Of a stretch of DNA of 64,000 nt, positions 10,280 to 20,848 are shown piece after piece. A model generated the notes under the pieces. That model made no database searches, had not been told where the DNA came from, and saw only the letters and a list, made by a program, of their open reading frames with translations. Source of the stretch: Teratosphaeria epicoccoides (taxonomy: Eukaryota > Ascomycota > Dothideomycetes > Mycosphaerellales > Teratosphaeriaceae); NCBI GenBank assembly GCA_021401465.1, contig JADDMT010000001.1, forward strand, positions 186,001 through 250,000. Reading direction: 5' to 3'. A program made the position numbers and the translations under genes. The stretch's first letter is position 1; each line of letters opens with the position of its first letter.

Positions 10280-12115
10280 ATGGCCAGTGAATCTATTAAG
10301 CTTGGCAGTCTAGACCTAGAGTCGAGACGTACGGGCTTGCAGCTTCAAGTTTCGAGCTCGCTCCAATTTGCTCCGTCCACAGAGGATGCTTCAAAGAAAT
10401 TGCTGACGTTACAGACATCGACATCTTTACTGGCGCACCAAACATGGATTCAGCATGCCGCCACTATCAGATTTGTCATCAGCCTGCAGCACGGCGACGG
10501 TGTCGAGGACAGCTCTACGGCTGAAGTCATACAGACGCTCCGCGACACATTCCAACATGACAAAGTAGGTCCTACCTTCGACGTGATGGGTATTGCTAAT
10601 CCGTCGTCCTAGTTCTGGCAGCAGTGGAGCTTGTCGCCTATTGGTACTCAGACGTCGAAGGATGAGGATACTGGCTCGCAACTTATGACTATCATCCTCG
10701 AATACTCCACCAAGGAGCGTTCGCAGCACAAGCCATGCCTCCATAAGCTCAGCCTAGATATCTCACCTCACGAGATGCAGGTGCCGCCATGCATTGATAC
10801 ACGAGCATTGGATGCTGTGTGTCTAAGCATGGAAGTCCGCCGGTGCCAGGATCGCAAGCGAAGAAAGCTCGACCGAAGCGTCGACAGTGGTTGTACTACT
10901 CCGACAGCTGTAGACAATTTTTATCTAGCAGATGACAGCAAGTGGTCTGAGCAGGCATCTTGCCCATTCAAGAGTTACAGCGGGCCCAATCGCGACGCAA
11001 CCATGGACTTCAACGACGACCTCTTGTTGGAGCTCCAGGAAAGCGATTCGGTGCGTCACAGGGACAAATTGATCCTCAAATCGATGTCTGGTAAGTGTGA
11101 AAATTCCATTGCCTCCACATGCCAGCCTCTTGTGCGTCAGCGGCCGCTCAGTGTCGACCACGATCGCCCTGAGCAAGGATCGGACATGCTAGTGGAGTAC
11201 AGCATGCTTCAATTGGTCAATTCAGCAATCAAAGTTTCCATCTCAGGCTGCACGCATCGTCTGCCTCAGGGCATTAGCCCGCGCAACGTTGGAGAATTCA
11301 CGTCCCTACGCGAAGTCGCGCCGGCTATCTGGTCACCTGGCTGCATCGCTGCTGTGTCGAGCAGAGCAATACTCTTGCCAACCATCGATCGTGCATTAGC
11401 CAGTCTCGCGGACAAGAGCAGCTCCCCTGCGCTGAGATCGACGATGCACAGCTTGCGAAGCCCTGGGACTGACAGGCAAGAGATCAACACCCTAGCACAA
11501 GATGCCCCGGCCGCGAAGCTTTGGCACATGCTACGAACTGGGTTGTATTCTGTGTCCGTACCCGAGCGCCTGCGTCCGACTCCTGCCTTAGCAAATGCAG
11601 CATATGAAGGCACCTGCGAGGGTCTTGAATTGTTCAGGGCAGACGCGCGTAATCGAGGCGGTACAGCTGGCTTTGGCGTGGATGACATGCTTGATGCAGA
11701 CTCTGAGCATGATTATGATGATGCGCTCGATCGAAATTTCCACGAATATTTCGACGAAGACCACCCACAAGGCATGGTACTTGACGGATCGGTTGAGCAT
11801 GCTGATGAACGAATCTGCTCAGCTCCACTGGACGGCTCACTCAACCGTGGGACCGAAATCATTGGCTGCTCAACACTGCATGGGTCTTTAGGCCTGCCGC
11901 AGGTTTCAGATCTCCTGACATATTGCATGGAGGAGGACGACATGCTCTCCGTTTCTGAAAGCGTCAGCTCACTCACGCTCGATGAAGCATCATGGCAAAG
12001 AAGCAGTGTTGCCCCTCATGACAATCATCCGAAGCTGGATGGAGATTTGGACCCTGATCTGTCCACTGATTTTGATGTTGACGTCGATTTTGACCTCGAA
12101 ATGGAGGATATTTAG
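10280..12115 (+). CDS. Hypothetical protein with strongly acidic C-terminus
   Basis: Two exons, 10280-10564 and 10613-12115, with a 48-nt intron (GTAGGT, branch TGCTAAT, TCCTAG). The joined protein is 595 aa. The start at 10280 is the first in-frame ATG that keeps a protein-like N-terminus (MASESIKLGSLDLES). The exon junction reads TFQHDK/FWQQWSLSP. There is a basic patch RKRRKLDRS near residue 165 that could be a nuclear signal, and the C-terminus alternates Asp with hydrophobics (DPDLSTDFDVDVDFDLEMEDI), reminiscent of acidic activation or chromatin-binding tails. No catalytic or DNA-binding domain was recognised, so the nuclear role is only a guess. It is divergent from the thioesterase gene, with under 200 bases between the starts. 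Confidence 0.65.
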
Positions 12116-12653
12116 CTGATTGGTGCCATCTACTGGTGACTTGCAGCACCTTTCATAGCAGGTATTCATGACCATCACGACGACGAAGTTGAAGCGCAGG
12201 ACGAGATCTGTCATGGAGCAGGTGCCGTGTGTGACGGCCGCACAGGTGCGACAGACTGGGTAGCTGCGCTCCACTGCGAGAAAGCGCTGCCTCAGTCCAC
12301 CCCACCGTCGCACCGACGACCAAGTGCTTTGTGCTTGCCGGAGATGTCTCTGCGTGAATATCTGGTTCGCAAACCTGGATTCATCTGCTCTACCTTGCTG
12401 CACACTTGTCCGACATCTACGCGTCTTTCCTTGCTTCCCGGAATTCGGCTGGCCAAATTATGCAGCACAACTCTCTTGGGCATTAGAGATCGCGGCCGCA
12501 CAATAAATCGAATCCCACGCTAGACTCATTTGACGAAGCATTGCGGATACTGCAGCAGCGCCTCGTCGCCACAAGCTGTGGTGACGGCTACATGCAATGA
12601 ATGCAGCACTGTTTCATCATCCTTAACCAGCTCGCTTGCCTCTTCATAGCAGC
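12116..12653. other. Intergenic, nothing recognised
   Basis: About 540 bases between two plus-strand genes, containing the promoter of the MHYT gene. Short open frames on both strands show no recognisable domain. Confidence 0.4.
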
Positions 12654-15185
12654 ATGCCGACAGATGCTAGCGACCCACAGGTAGGCCAGGTAATGACTAG
12701 GCACCCCTTCGCCAAGGCTCTGGTTACAGCATCGTATCTCACGAGCCTGTCCGGATGCCTCCTCACAATTGAGCTGCTGCATCGAAGAGGAACCGCATTG
12801 GGCAGTCTGCGAAGTTGGCTTGAGTCTCTGGCCTGTGCAATAACGATGGGTCTGGTGGGCATCTGGTGCATGCACTTCATTGGCAACAGTGCCATCATCC
12901 TTGACGACGGGTCGCCCGAGATGCAATTGGTCTATGGTGCTGGCTTCACCACATTATCGGTCTTTCTTCCTATCATTGGCCTATTGATCGCTTTCTCCGC
13001 AGCCGAGCTTTCCTCGACATCAAGATCAAAGCTCGTCCGCTGGACAGCATTGATATTCACCGGCATTCTAGCGGCCCTCGCCGTTGTCGGGATGCACTAC
13101 GTCGGCAATTTCGGGATCCAGAATTACGATCTTGTCTACAGAAGACGGTTCCTAGCAGCTTCAATCACAGTGTCTGTCGGCGACTGCATGCTCGTGCTCA
13201 TCTTGTTCTACACGCTGCGAGAAAAGTGGATCAGCTCATGGTAGAAGCGCGTGGCATGTGCAACTCTTTTGGCAGCTGGCGTGACGGCGATGCATTTTTT
13301 AGCGGCAACCGGTTGCGGCTACAAGTACAGGAGACCTGCTTCGAAATCTGGTATGCTGTCAAGAACGGTGCAAGTTGGCGTCGCTGGTGGACTTGGCGCC
13401 TTGTCTTTGATCACGCTCTTCGTGATAATGACTTGGTCACGGTGGCGACGAAATGTGGCAAAGACAAGGGCACAAAAGATCATGTTAGCGTGCGCAATGT
13501 TCGATCCGGTAGGGCGAATCCTGGTGACGACAAATGGTGTACTTCCTGCAAGAGAGGTCACGGACAGGTACCACCACCGAACGTTCGGCGAAGACTTTGA
13601 CACCACGCACACGGTCTTTCACTGGATTTTTAGAGTGTCCCGAAATTGGTCTGGAGTCAGCGATCTGATACCTAAGATGAAGGCTCACCTGCAAGCTCTG
13701 AAAATTGAGAGCAACGACGTTTCTCGGCTCAGCAGCTCGCCGCCGAGTGAACGCTTCAGCTCAGGTACCTTCGATGACTACTCTGTCATCTTTCGAGAGC
13801 GCTTCTGTTCCGCAGCCGCTAGTCTTGCAAATGCTATTAACATTCCACTTGAACGGATGGGCGTGCTTTATGACAAGATCATCGAGACCGGGACCGTGAA
13901 TAATCAGGATCATTTAACCAAACATGCTGTAGTCCGCTTCAAGATAGATGACATCGAGAGAGGTAGCACAAAGCGAGTTTGGTTGTTTGGTAAAGGGAAA
14001 CTTCTGCTTTTGACCAAGCAGCTCAGCCAAGATGAAACGGACAAGCTTCTTAACGCTGGCTACAGGTTCGGTAGTGTGCAACAGGTCGGGCGCAGCATCT
14101 CTCAGCCGATACAGATACCGGCGGAATACCTTGAGACGCAATTCGCCGACATTAGACGCTATGTTAAGAATTTGCATGCTGCTGACAAGACTGGCACCTG
14201 GCTCAGCTTCTTTGGCTTGATTCCGAGGACCGGTAGCAAAGGCTTCGACATCAGCGTCAAACGCGACAATCGGGACCAGCTACCCGACGTGCAGCTTTTG
14301 CCGGCCGAGCCAGAGGACTGGCAGCGGAACTTCCTTGAGAGGATGGATTGTATGAAGACGAGAGCGTGTCTGTTCTTCTTGGAAGATAAGTATGCTATGG
14401 ACATGCACCGCACTGAACAAGAACGCCACTTTGCAGCAGCGATACGAACCGCGATAACAACGCTGGGTGAGCAATTACCGATCACCTGCTTCCAAGAGGC
14501 CCGCTTCCTGGCAAGGCCTGTGGCTGGACACTACTCCAATCAATACCGCAGCCGCAACGTTGTCACCTGGATCTACGCTCTATGTGCCATCGCCGATATG
14601 CACACATCCGTTGATGAAAAGCCAAATCTCGCTCGGATCCCTCTCAACTTCTTTGGAGTCCGGCAAAGATGCTACAAGGGCTCTCCTGATCATGCTATTC
14701 TGTCTCGCGATATCCATATGGAGTTCAATCCACTCTTAGCCCGCGGACAGGACAAGAGAAAAGCAAGTGTCACCCGCCTCATGAAAAACAAGACTGGGCT
14801 GGAACCTAAGCGCAAGTCCGGCAGTCAGACGCCCTATCTTACTAGTCCATTAGCATCGAGAAAGGACAGCTTGGCACAGATGAGCCCAGCTAGCTCTGTG
14901 CACGAGCTGGTCGAGAAGCCGAGTGAGGTCTCGGACTGTCGCGCTGAAGCTGATACTGTTGCGGGGCGAGAGCAAGACTACACACTGGGCGGCGTCCTGG
15001 TCACAACTGAGACTGTCATTGAAAGCGATTCGGGTAGTTCAAAGAGCTTGGATCAGGGCGTTGGAAAGTTCATGAATAGGTCGATGAGGGTGTCGATCAG
15101 CGCTTTGCAGCAGGAAGATACATTTGTGGATGTGCTGTTGGAGGCCACGCGGACGAGATTCGTACCGCCAAAGATAGGACATTGA
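12654..15185 (+). CDS. MHYT-domain membrane signalling protein interrupted by an in-frame TAG
   Basis: One continuous reading frame of 844 codons, broken only by a TAG at 13242-13244 (codon 197). The N-terminal third has the repeated MHYT signature in predicted membrane helices: MHFIGNSA, MHYVGNFG and, after the stop, MHFLAATG, in a chain of about seven hydrophobic segments. This is the layout of MHYT sensor domains, which are proposed to bind copper and sense diatomic gases. The rest is a cytoplasmic region typical of the fungal members, starting with MLACAMFDPVGRILVTTNGVLP and ending in a Ser/Thr-rich tail. The text around the stop reads SSW-TAG-KRVACATLLAAG; homologues as I remember them carry Trp-Trp there. 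TGG to TAG would be one G-to-A change. No intron can remove the stop. It may be a recent pseudogene, a readthrough site or a sequence error. Confidence 0.75.
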
Positions 15186-15793
15186 TAGTGTGACTGGTTG
15201 CAGGGCCGTGTCACGCTTGTTGGCCCTCGTGATGATTCTGGATGGTCATTGCTCGCACCTGAGAACGTATGAATTCTCTGGCATTGCCAAATTCCCTCGA
15301 TCTCTGACCTTTGCTGACGCCAGGTCTTGCCTGTTCCTGTAGTGATTTCGTCAAAATTTCTTTCAAATTGACCTGGGCCACACTCGACGATCTTTGACGA
15401 TATAACAGCACAGCAGTTCTCTCAGCTCACCGGCCGGACGACATGGTCGACATGGCGCACATGTTGTACTGCTTTTGGACACGATGAATGGCTCTCTGCT
15501 CAACCAAGAGCTTATTACTATGTCGATGCGATTATCCCATAGGCTGCTCAAAGGGTCGATTGATCTACCGACTGTTGACTCTCGCTGTTGACCGTTTGAG
15601 TGGTGAGTTGACTGATAGCATGATTGGGGCAGCACATGTGATATGGCCGCCGTTTCTCCGCGTCCTGCATGCCGGAAAAGCCAACAATCATATCTTCCTG
15701 CAACCTCGCCTTCCACGCACCTTGCCCGCGGTTATAATGTCGTTGCCATCACATGCTCTAGCTTCCATCGGTCATATCGAACCATTATCGACA
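15186..15793. other. Intergenic, nothing recognised
   Basis: About 600 bases after the MHYT gene. The frame of the next gene stays open upstream to 15488, but that part shows no family similarity and is taken as 5' leader. Confidence 0.35.
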
Positions 15794-16153
15794 ATGGCGA
15801 CGGACAACAACGCCGCGGACTCGCCGTTCCTGCGCAGACCGCCGGAGCTGCGCAACGCTATTTATGAGCTCGTCTTCGCCGCGGGAGGAGCCGATGACAG
15901 AGGACGTTCCGACGTTGCCATACGACGAAGATCAAGCCTCACTCAAACCTGCCGTCAGATCCGCTCCGAAAGCTACACCATGTTCTATGACACGGATTCT
16001 TGCCGTACTACTGCCCTGTCAAGAAACAGCATCTTCTCGTACCTCCAGCAAGCGCTGGCAGGCAGACGAGTGAGTACATTATACTTCTGTAGAGCCTGTG
16101 AAATCTCCCAGATCCGACTGTTTAGTATGCTTGTACTTGTCCGGGACTATTGA
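15794..16153 (+). CDS. Small F-box-like family hypothetical protein
   Basis: The chosen ATG gives MATDNNAADSPFLRRPPELRNAIYELVFAAGG, the N-terminal signature of small fungal F-box-like proteins. It continues with LTQTCRQIRSESYTMFYD, the second conserved block. The frame ends at 16153, about 119 codons. A GTGAGT at 16070 and CTCCCAG about 42 bases later could remove a small in-frame intron; either reading keeps the same end. Family members are usually 200 residues or more, so this copy may be truncated. Such proteins may be substrate adaptors of SCF ubiquitin ligases, but that is not established for these short ones. An in-frame ATG at 15737 is an alternative start. Confidence 0.45.
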   Translation: MATDNNAADSPFLRRPPELRNAIYELVFAAGGADDRGRSDVAIRRRSSLTQTCRQIRSESYTMFYDTDSCRTTALSRNSIFSYLQQALAGRRVSTLYFCRACEISQIRLFSMLVLVRDY

Positions 16154-17918
16154 GCCACGTGCCTCCCTTGCCTGATATCGCTCATGCAGCAAGCGCAAGA
16201 GCCGCGTCCTTCACACTTTGACACGATTCCAAAAGTAAAAGCCGTGCGAGAAATTCAATGAATAGCAGCAAAAAGACCCTTCTCACCCTTTTCAGGAAAT
16301 GAGAAGGTAGAAAACCACTTTCGAACACCTTCCAGTGCTAGATCCGCTAGTCACCTTCCAGGCCGGTTTTTCTAAGGCAAATTCTCGCCACCGCAGGAGC
16401 CGAGCGCTGCAGTCCCAGTCGCAAAGGGACCAGAGTGGTGACGAGGCATTCTACCTCACGGGATTACATCGTTCGTAAACAGCGTCAGTGGTTCGGTCGA
16501 TCGAATTCGAGGTTGTTGTTATTGTTCTCGAGGGCACCCCACCAGCGAACTGTCCTTCACATTTCCATGCCTTAACCACTTCGCTATCCTTCCGCCGTCC
16601 TTAACCAATCTGCCGTCCTGAACCACTTCGCCATTGGTTCACTGGTGGGGTGATGTGAGGTTGTGGGACGGGTGATCTTTATATTTGCGCTGATTTGTGA
16701 AGCCGAGATGGGGCCGAGGGTGGTAGGATGGAATAGGAAGGAGCGGTAACGGGTCCGACATATTCACTCGTGACACCACGCGCGCGGACTCGATGCCCCC
16801 TGATCCTCAAGTCAGCCAACTTGTCCTGCCGGGCTCGTCTTCTCGCACCCTCAGCCAGAGCGGACTGGTACATGAAAACATTATGTCTTTGCAAAGCGTC
16901 CATCAGATACCGTCGTAGAAATTGTTGCATCAACGACCCACTCCACCCGCCCAATGAAGGGCAAAGCATCGTAGGAGGTTCAGTGCTTGACTCTATTTCT
17001 TTGGCCTCATCACCTGAACGCTTCTGCAGAAAAATTCCGCACATGTCCCTCAAGCAGAGGCAAAGAGTCCGGCTGCTTTGACACAGCACAGGCGTCATGC
17101 ATCATGACCCTCACGGACCCAAAAGATTGGTGTTGAACTCCTCGCACCAAGAATAAGCCCCATCGGGTTACCCGTCCCAGCCTCCCTCCTGCATACCGAG
17201 GGATGCGCAGTATGAGAGGTCGAGACAGGCAATCGCATATCTGTTGACCTCGACGAAAAATCCTCTCAACAACCATGGGCCCACCTCGTACCTTCGTGGA
17301 CAATCCTCTCACCTCCTCCCGCCCTCCGATGCCCGAAACAGCAAGATCAGCAAACGCAGGGCGCGGACTCATATCATCGTCCCCTTGTGACAGGCACCGC
17401 AAGCGATGGACCAAGCGAGTGGTGTGACCCGAGCTCCGAGATCGTCAGACGGGAGTGCAAGTGGCGCAAGACTACACTAAAGGTGGATGGAGGTCGAAGG
17501 TGAGGTAAGCCGCGATGTGCTTCTGTGGCGGCGCTTTTCAGCAATTCTGATCGCGAGAACCAGGTGTCCGGGGACTTTCCCAACAGCGTTGTGTCATGAC
17601 CGTGCAAGCACAGTCGGTGTGTGAGCTGCTTTGCGATTCTTTGGGCGAGGAGTTGCGAGCAGGAAGAAAGAGAAGGTGCGATGGAATTTCGAAGGGGGCG
17701 GCGCCGCGGGGGACGGAAAGTGCCGGAGTGCGTTTCTGGAGGCAGCTTCACGCGTACCAGAGAGTGCAGGAAGGTGCGAGTCTGGATACATCGAGGTCGC
17801 TCTTGCATCTCCACGTTGTCTTAGACAAGTACTGAAGTTGCTGCTATAAGTGAGAGAGCAGCTGGTAAGTCCGCCATCGGGGCCATCATCACTGCTGCAG
17901 TAAACCGCGAGATTGACT
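16154..17918. other. Gene-poor stretch upstream of the Rae1/Gle2 gene
   Basis: About 1.8 kb without a convincing gene. It contains the inverted-repeat element at 16535-16652. Long open frames on the minus strand at 17374-18151 are Pro/Arg-rich and overlap the promoter and first codons of the plus-strand WD40 gene, so they look like shadows. A GTAAGT near 17865 and TGCTGCAG near 17900 could mark a 5' untranslated intron of that gene. Confidence 0.45.
16535..16652. repeat. 118-bp element with 16-bp imperfect inverted ends and inner CTTAACCA repeats
   Basis: The left end at 16535-16550 (CACCCCACCAGCGAAC) and the right end at 16637-16652 are reverse complements with one mismatch. Between them three imperfect copies of CCTTAACCA(C/A)T plus CTTCGC-like text occur. 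No clear target-site duplication flanks it. It could be a MITE-like relic or a cruciform-forming promoter element. Confidence 0.5.
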
Positions 17919-18038
17919 ATGACAGGCGGAACAAATCGACCTCCCACTCCCAGGCCACGACCAACCCCACCGTCCTCCTCTACCACCGCCCCGAAACTCT
18001 CGCCGCCCCCTTCCGCCCTGATTGACGATTCCGTCACG

Positions 18039-19124
18039 ATGTCCGGCGGTCTCTTTGGCTCCGCAGGCTCGAGCGCGAGCAACCCTACCCAAGGCGATTT
18101 GGCGAAAGATGTCGCGCTGAGCTCACCGCCCGACGACAGCATCTCCGACATCGCTTTCAGTTCCCAATCAGATCATTTGGCAGTTGCGAGCTGGGACAAA
18201 AAGGTGCGGATATACGAGATCGATCAACAAGGCAACAGTCAGGGCAAGGCCTTGTTTGAGCACGAGGGTCCGGTGCTGAACTGCTGCTGGAGCAAGGATG
18301 GCACCAAGGTATTCGGTGCAGGTGCAGACAAGGCGGCTCGTATGCTCGACTTGGCCGCAGGTCACACACAGAGCAGTCAGGCGCAGCAGGTTGCGGCGCA
18401 TGACCAGCCGATCAGATGCGTCGAGAGCATCCAGGTCAACGGCACGCCAATGTTGGTGACGGGTGGCTGGGACAAGATGCTCAAGTACTGGGATCTGCGG
18501 TCACCAAATCCGGCGGGACAAGTTGAGTGCAAGGAACGCATCTACACGATGGACACCAGGAACGATATGCTGGTTGTGGGCACTGCGGAACGCTGGATCG
18601 AAGTCTTCAACATCAACAACCCGACCACCGTTTACAAGTCCATCCAGTCTCCGCTCAAGTGGCAGACGCGCGTCGTCTCCATCTTCTCGCCCGAACCGAA
18701 CGGGTACGCCGTCGGCTCCATCGAAGGCCGTTGCGCGATTCAATACGTCGAAGAGAAGGACAGCAGTAACAACTTCTCCTTCAAATGCCACAGGCAGCCG
18801 GCTCCGAACAACCTCTCCAACGTCTACAGCGTCAACGCCATTTCTTTTCACCCACAACACGGCACTTTCAGCACGGCCGGCTCGGACGGCACGTATCATT
18901 TCTGGGATAAAGACGCGAAGCATCGGCTCAAGGGCTATCCGGAGGTTGGTGGCTCGATCGCAGCGACGGACTTCAATAGGACGGGCAGCATCTTTGCGTA
19001 CGCTGTGTCGTATGACTGGTCAAAGGGCTACCAGGCAAATACTGCGCAGTATCCGAATAAGATTATGCTGCATCCTGTCATTGGAGATGAGTGTAAGCCC
19101 AGAGCGAAGAATGCGAAGAGATAG
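18039..19124 (+). CDS. rae1: mRNA export factor Rae1/Gle2 (WD40)
   Basis: Single exon; from the ATG at 18039 the protein is 361 aa, close to yeast and fission yeast Gle2/Rae1 (about 350-365). It starts MSGGLFGSAG, followed by the first WD repeat DSISDIAFSSQSDHLAVASWDKKVRIYEI. Further blades are GPVLNCCWSKDGTKVFGAGADKAARMLDL, VTGGWDKMLKYWDLRSP, ERIYTMDTRNDMLVVGTAERWIEVFNI and YSVNAISFHPQHGTFSTAGSDGTYHFWDKDAKHRL. The seven-blade propeller binds the GLEBS motif of the nucleoporin Nup98/Nup116 and works in mRNP export at the nuclear pore. The frame is open upstream to an ATG at 17919 that would add a 40-residue Pro/Ser/Thr-rich leader; the shorter start fits the family better. Confidence 0.93.
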   Translation: MSGGLFGSAGSSASNPTQGDLAKDVALSSPPDDSISDIAFSSQSDHLAVASWDKKVRIYEIDQQGNSQGKALFEHEGPVLNCCWSKDGTKVFGAGADKAARMLDLAAGHTQSSQAQQVAAHDQPIRCVESIQVNGTPMLVTGGWDKMLKYWDLRSPNPAGQVECKERIYTMDTRNDMLVVGTAERWIEVFNINNPTTVYKSIQSPLKWQTRVVSIFSPEPNGYAVGSIEGRCAIQYVEEKDSSNNFSFKCHRQPAPNNLSNVYSVNAISFHPQHGTFSTAGSDGTYHFWDKDAKHRLKGYPEVGGSIAATDFNRTGSIFAYAVSYDWSKGYQANTAQYPNKIMLHPVIGDECKPRAKNAKR

Positions 19125-19626
19125 CGGTGGAGGCAAAGCGCTGGGCCGCTGATCTTAGTGTCGGTGGCTTCGAGGAGGATACGTGAGCATGCAGTCAATC
19201 ACGAGCGTGGTGTTAGGCGCTTTGAGTGGAGCAGGTTACGCAGCGGCTTGAAGACCTATCTGGGCATAAGAAGATGACTGCCAGTGTTCGGCGATGGAAA
19301 GCCTCGTAGCACACATTTACGAAACAATGTATGGCGTACCCACCCTGGCAAGGCCTTCGTAGCTGGATGAGCGATTGCCGACGACCTACGTGCGGTCGTC
19401 AGGCCGAGCAGGAGGCCCGAAGCAGAGGATCGAGTGCTTTGCGTATCATCGCACAATGAGTTGCGACAAACAAGAATGCTCTCAATCCTGCTAGAAACGG
19501 CAGGTCGTCTGTGGAAGCTGTGATCCACGCCTTTCGTCGAACTCTCTTCCCCCGGACCGCCCACATATAGGAACCGCTATGTAGCACATCTGATCAACTG
19601 TCCAATATCAGCTAACTCTTCGCACC
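19125..19626. other. Intergenic, nothing recognised
   Basis: About 500 bases between Rae1/Gle2 and the F-box-like pair. No coding or RNA signal recognised. Confidence 0.45.
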
Positions 19627-20223
19627 ATGGCGACGCATCGATACGAGACACGTCCGCGCGATAAGGCGACCAAAGATGAGGCGACCAAAGATGTATCGAC
19701 CCAGCAATACTGCAAGCTTCTCGCCATCCCTCCAGAGATACGCAACAAGATCCACCGAGCAGTCCTTCTTGGTCAAGAGCCGATAAGTGTGCGACACGGC
19801 TTCCGCGCGGCCGCACTTCTCTGCACCTGCCGCAAAATCAGGTCGGAAGCCTCCGGAATATACTGGCAGGTGAACCAGTTTTACTTCAGGATCAAAGATC
19901 ATGATGCTACTGCATACATTTGCTTTGAAAGGGTGTTCAATAACGCGGACGCCGTTCCGGGCAACAGTTTCCGGTTTCGAGTGGATCTATCTGACAATTG
20001 ATATAACCTGATGCGATGGCTGCAAGCGTTTTATTACGGCCGGTGTGGTGGTCCAGGCAAGAGGCTAGAGGGAGGGAGTTTCAGTGGATGCAATCCGCTT
20101 GGCTCGCTCTTTGATCTAGCCAGCACGCTTGTTGAGATGGAAGCTGAATGGGAAAATGCTAAGTAGATGGTGCGGCGGGCGGTTTGTGATGCAGTGCTAA
20201 AGAGGCGTGGGTCAGACAAATGA
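19627..20223 (+). pseudogene. F-box-like family gene with two in-frame stop codons
   Basis: The frame starts MATHRYETRPRD and has the family blocks LLAIPPEIRNKIHRAVLLG and LLCTCRKIRSEASGIYWQVNQFYF. It stops at TGA 19999-20001. Yet the same frame goes on with family-like text, NLMRWLQAFYYGRCGGPG, then GSLFDLASTLVEMEAEWENAK, a second stop TAG at 20164-20166, and a final part ending at TGA 20221. The downstream paralogue at 20483 reads GSDNWNNLL where this copy reads LSDN-TGA-YNLM, which points to a Trp codon TGG that became TGA. The intact ancestor would be 198 aa. A 15-bp repeat near 19660-19690 (KATKDEATKD) lies at the N-terminus. Function unknown. Confidence 0.65.
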
Positions 20224-20482
20224 GAGAGTTATGAGAAGTGAGGTGGCGCACCGGCCAAGATTGGCTTTCCTCTCGCTTAAATCGGCACGTGAAAGCGGCG
20301 GCCCTCGGGCCCTGGCTTCCTCGTTCACCAAATTGCACAGCCGGCAAAGACTTAGCAAGTCAGACACTGCTCAAAAAAATCATCTTAGGACTGCGTTCTC
20401 GACCATTAATCGATTTGGCACGACAAACATCGCACGATGGGGCGTCGCAAGATCATTGCCAATACCTTCAGCAGGACTAAAC

Positions 20483-20848
20483 ATGGCGACCCCGACACCG
20501 CAGCCACAGCAAGAGTCCAAGCTGCTTGCACTTCCACCAGAAATGCGAAACCGGATCTACCGCGTCTTCCTCCATGAGGTAGACGTAATTAAAGTGGAGG
20601 TCACCCTTCGTCCGCCAGCACTACTTCAAACCTGCAGCCAGATCAAGTCGCAAGCGTCCGATATCTACTTCGTCGAAAACACATACAATTTCGACGTTAG
20701 GAAATACGACTGCAGTCAGCTCGCACGCTTCGAGGCCCGATTGCCAGCAGTTCGGTCTGTCAACCAGAACATCACGCTCGTCATATCTGGTTCGGACAAC
20801 TGGAACAATTTGTTGATAAGTACAGATGCTTGTGTTGCGATGTGTTGA
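20483..20848 (+). CDS. F-box-like family hypothetical protein, paralogue of the upstream gene
   Basis: ATG at 20483 gives a 121-aa protein: MATPTPQPQQESKLLALPPEMRNRIYRVFLHE, then PPALLQTCSQIKSQASDIYFVENTYNFDV and NQNITLVISGSDNWNNLL. It shares order and spacing with the copy at 19627, so the two look like a tandem duplication. After NNLL the reading diverges (ISTDACVAMC, stop), while the upstream copy still reads family-like sequence in frame. A GTACAG at about 20820, a TGACTAAC branch site and CCATAG near 20904 could instead splice into a short tail (FPAGVFQFLGDCDAI). Either this copy lost its C-terminal half or it has an intron I cannot confirm. Confidence 0.5.
   Translation: MATPTPQPQQESKLLALPPEMRNRIYRVFLHEVDVIKVEVTLRPPALLQTCSQIKSQASDIYFVENTYNFDVRKYDCSQLARFEARLPAVRSVNQNITLVISGSDNWNNLLISTDACVAMC

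Noticed and set aside
13225..13260. A mini-intron to remove the TAG of the MHYT gene
   Set aside because: The only GT...AG pairs are about 20 bases apart and would delete conserved residues; the frame is already correct on both sides.
17374..18151. Minus-strand open frames of 146 and 185 codons overlapping the Rae1/Gle2 start
   Set aside because: Pro/Arg/Ser-rich, no domains, and they overlap the promoter and first codons of a certain gene.
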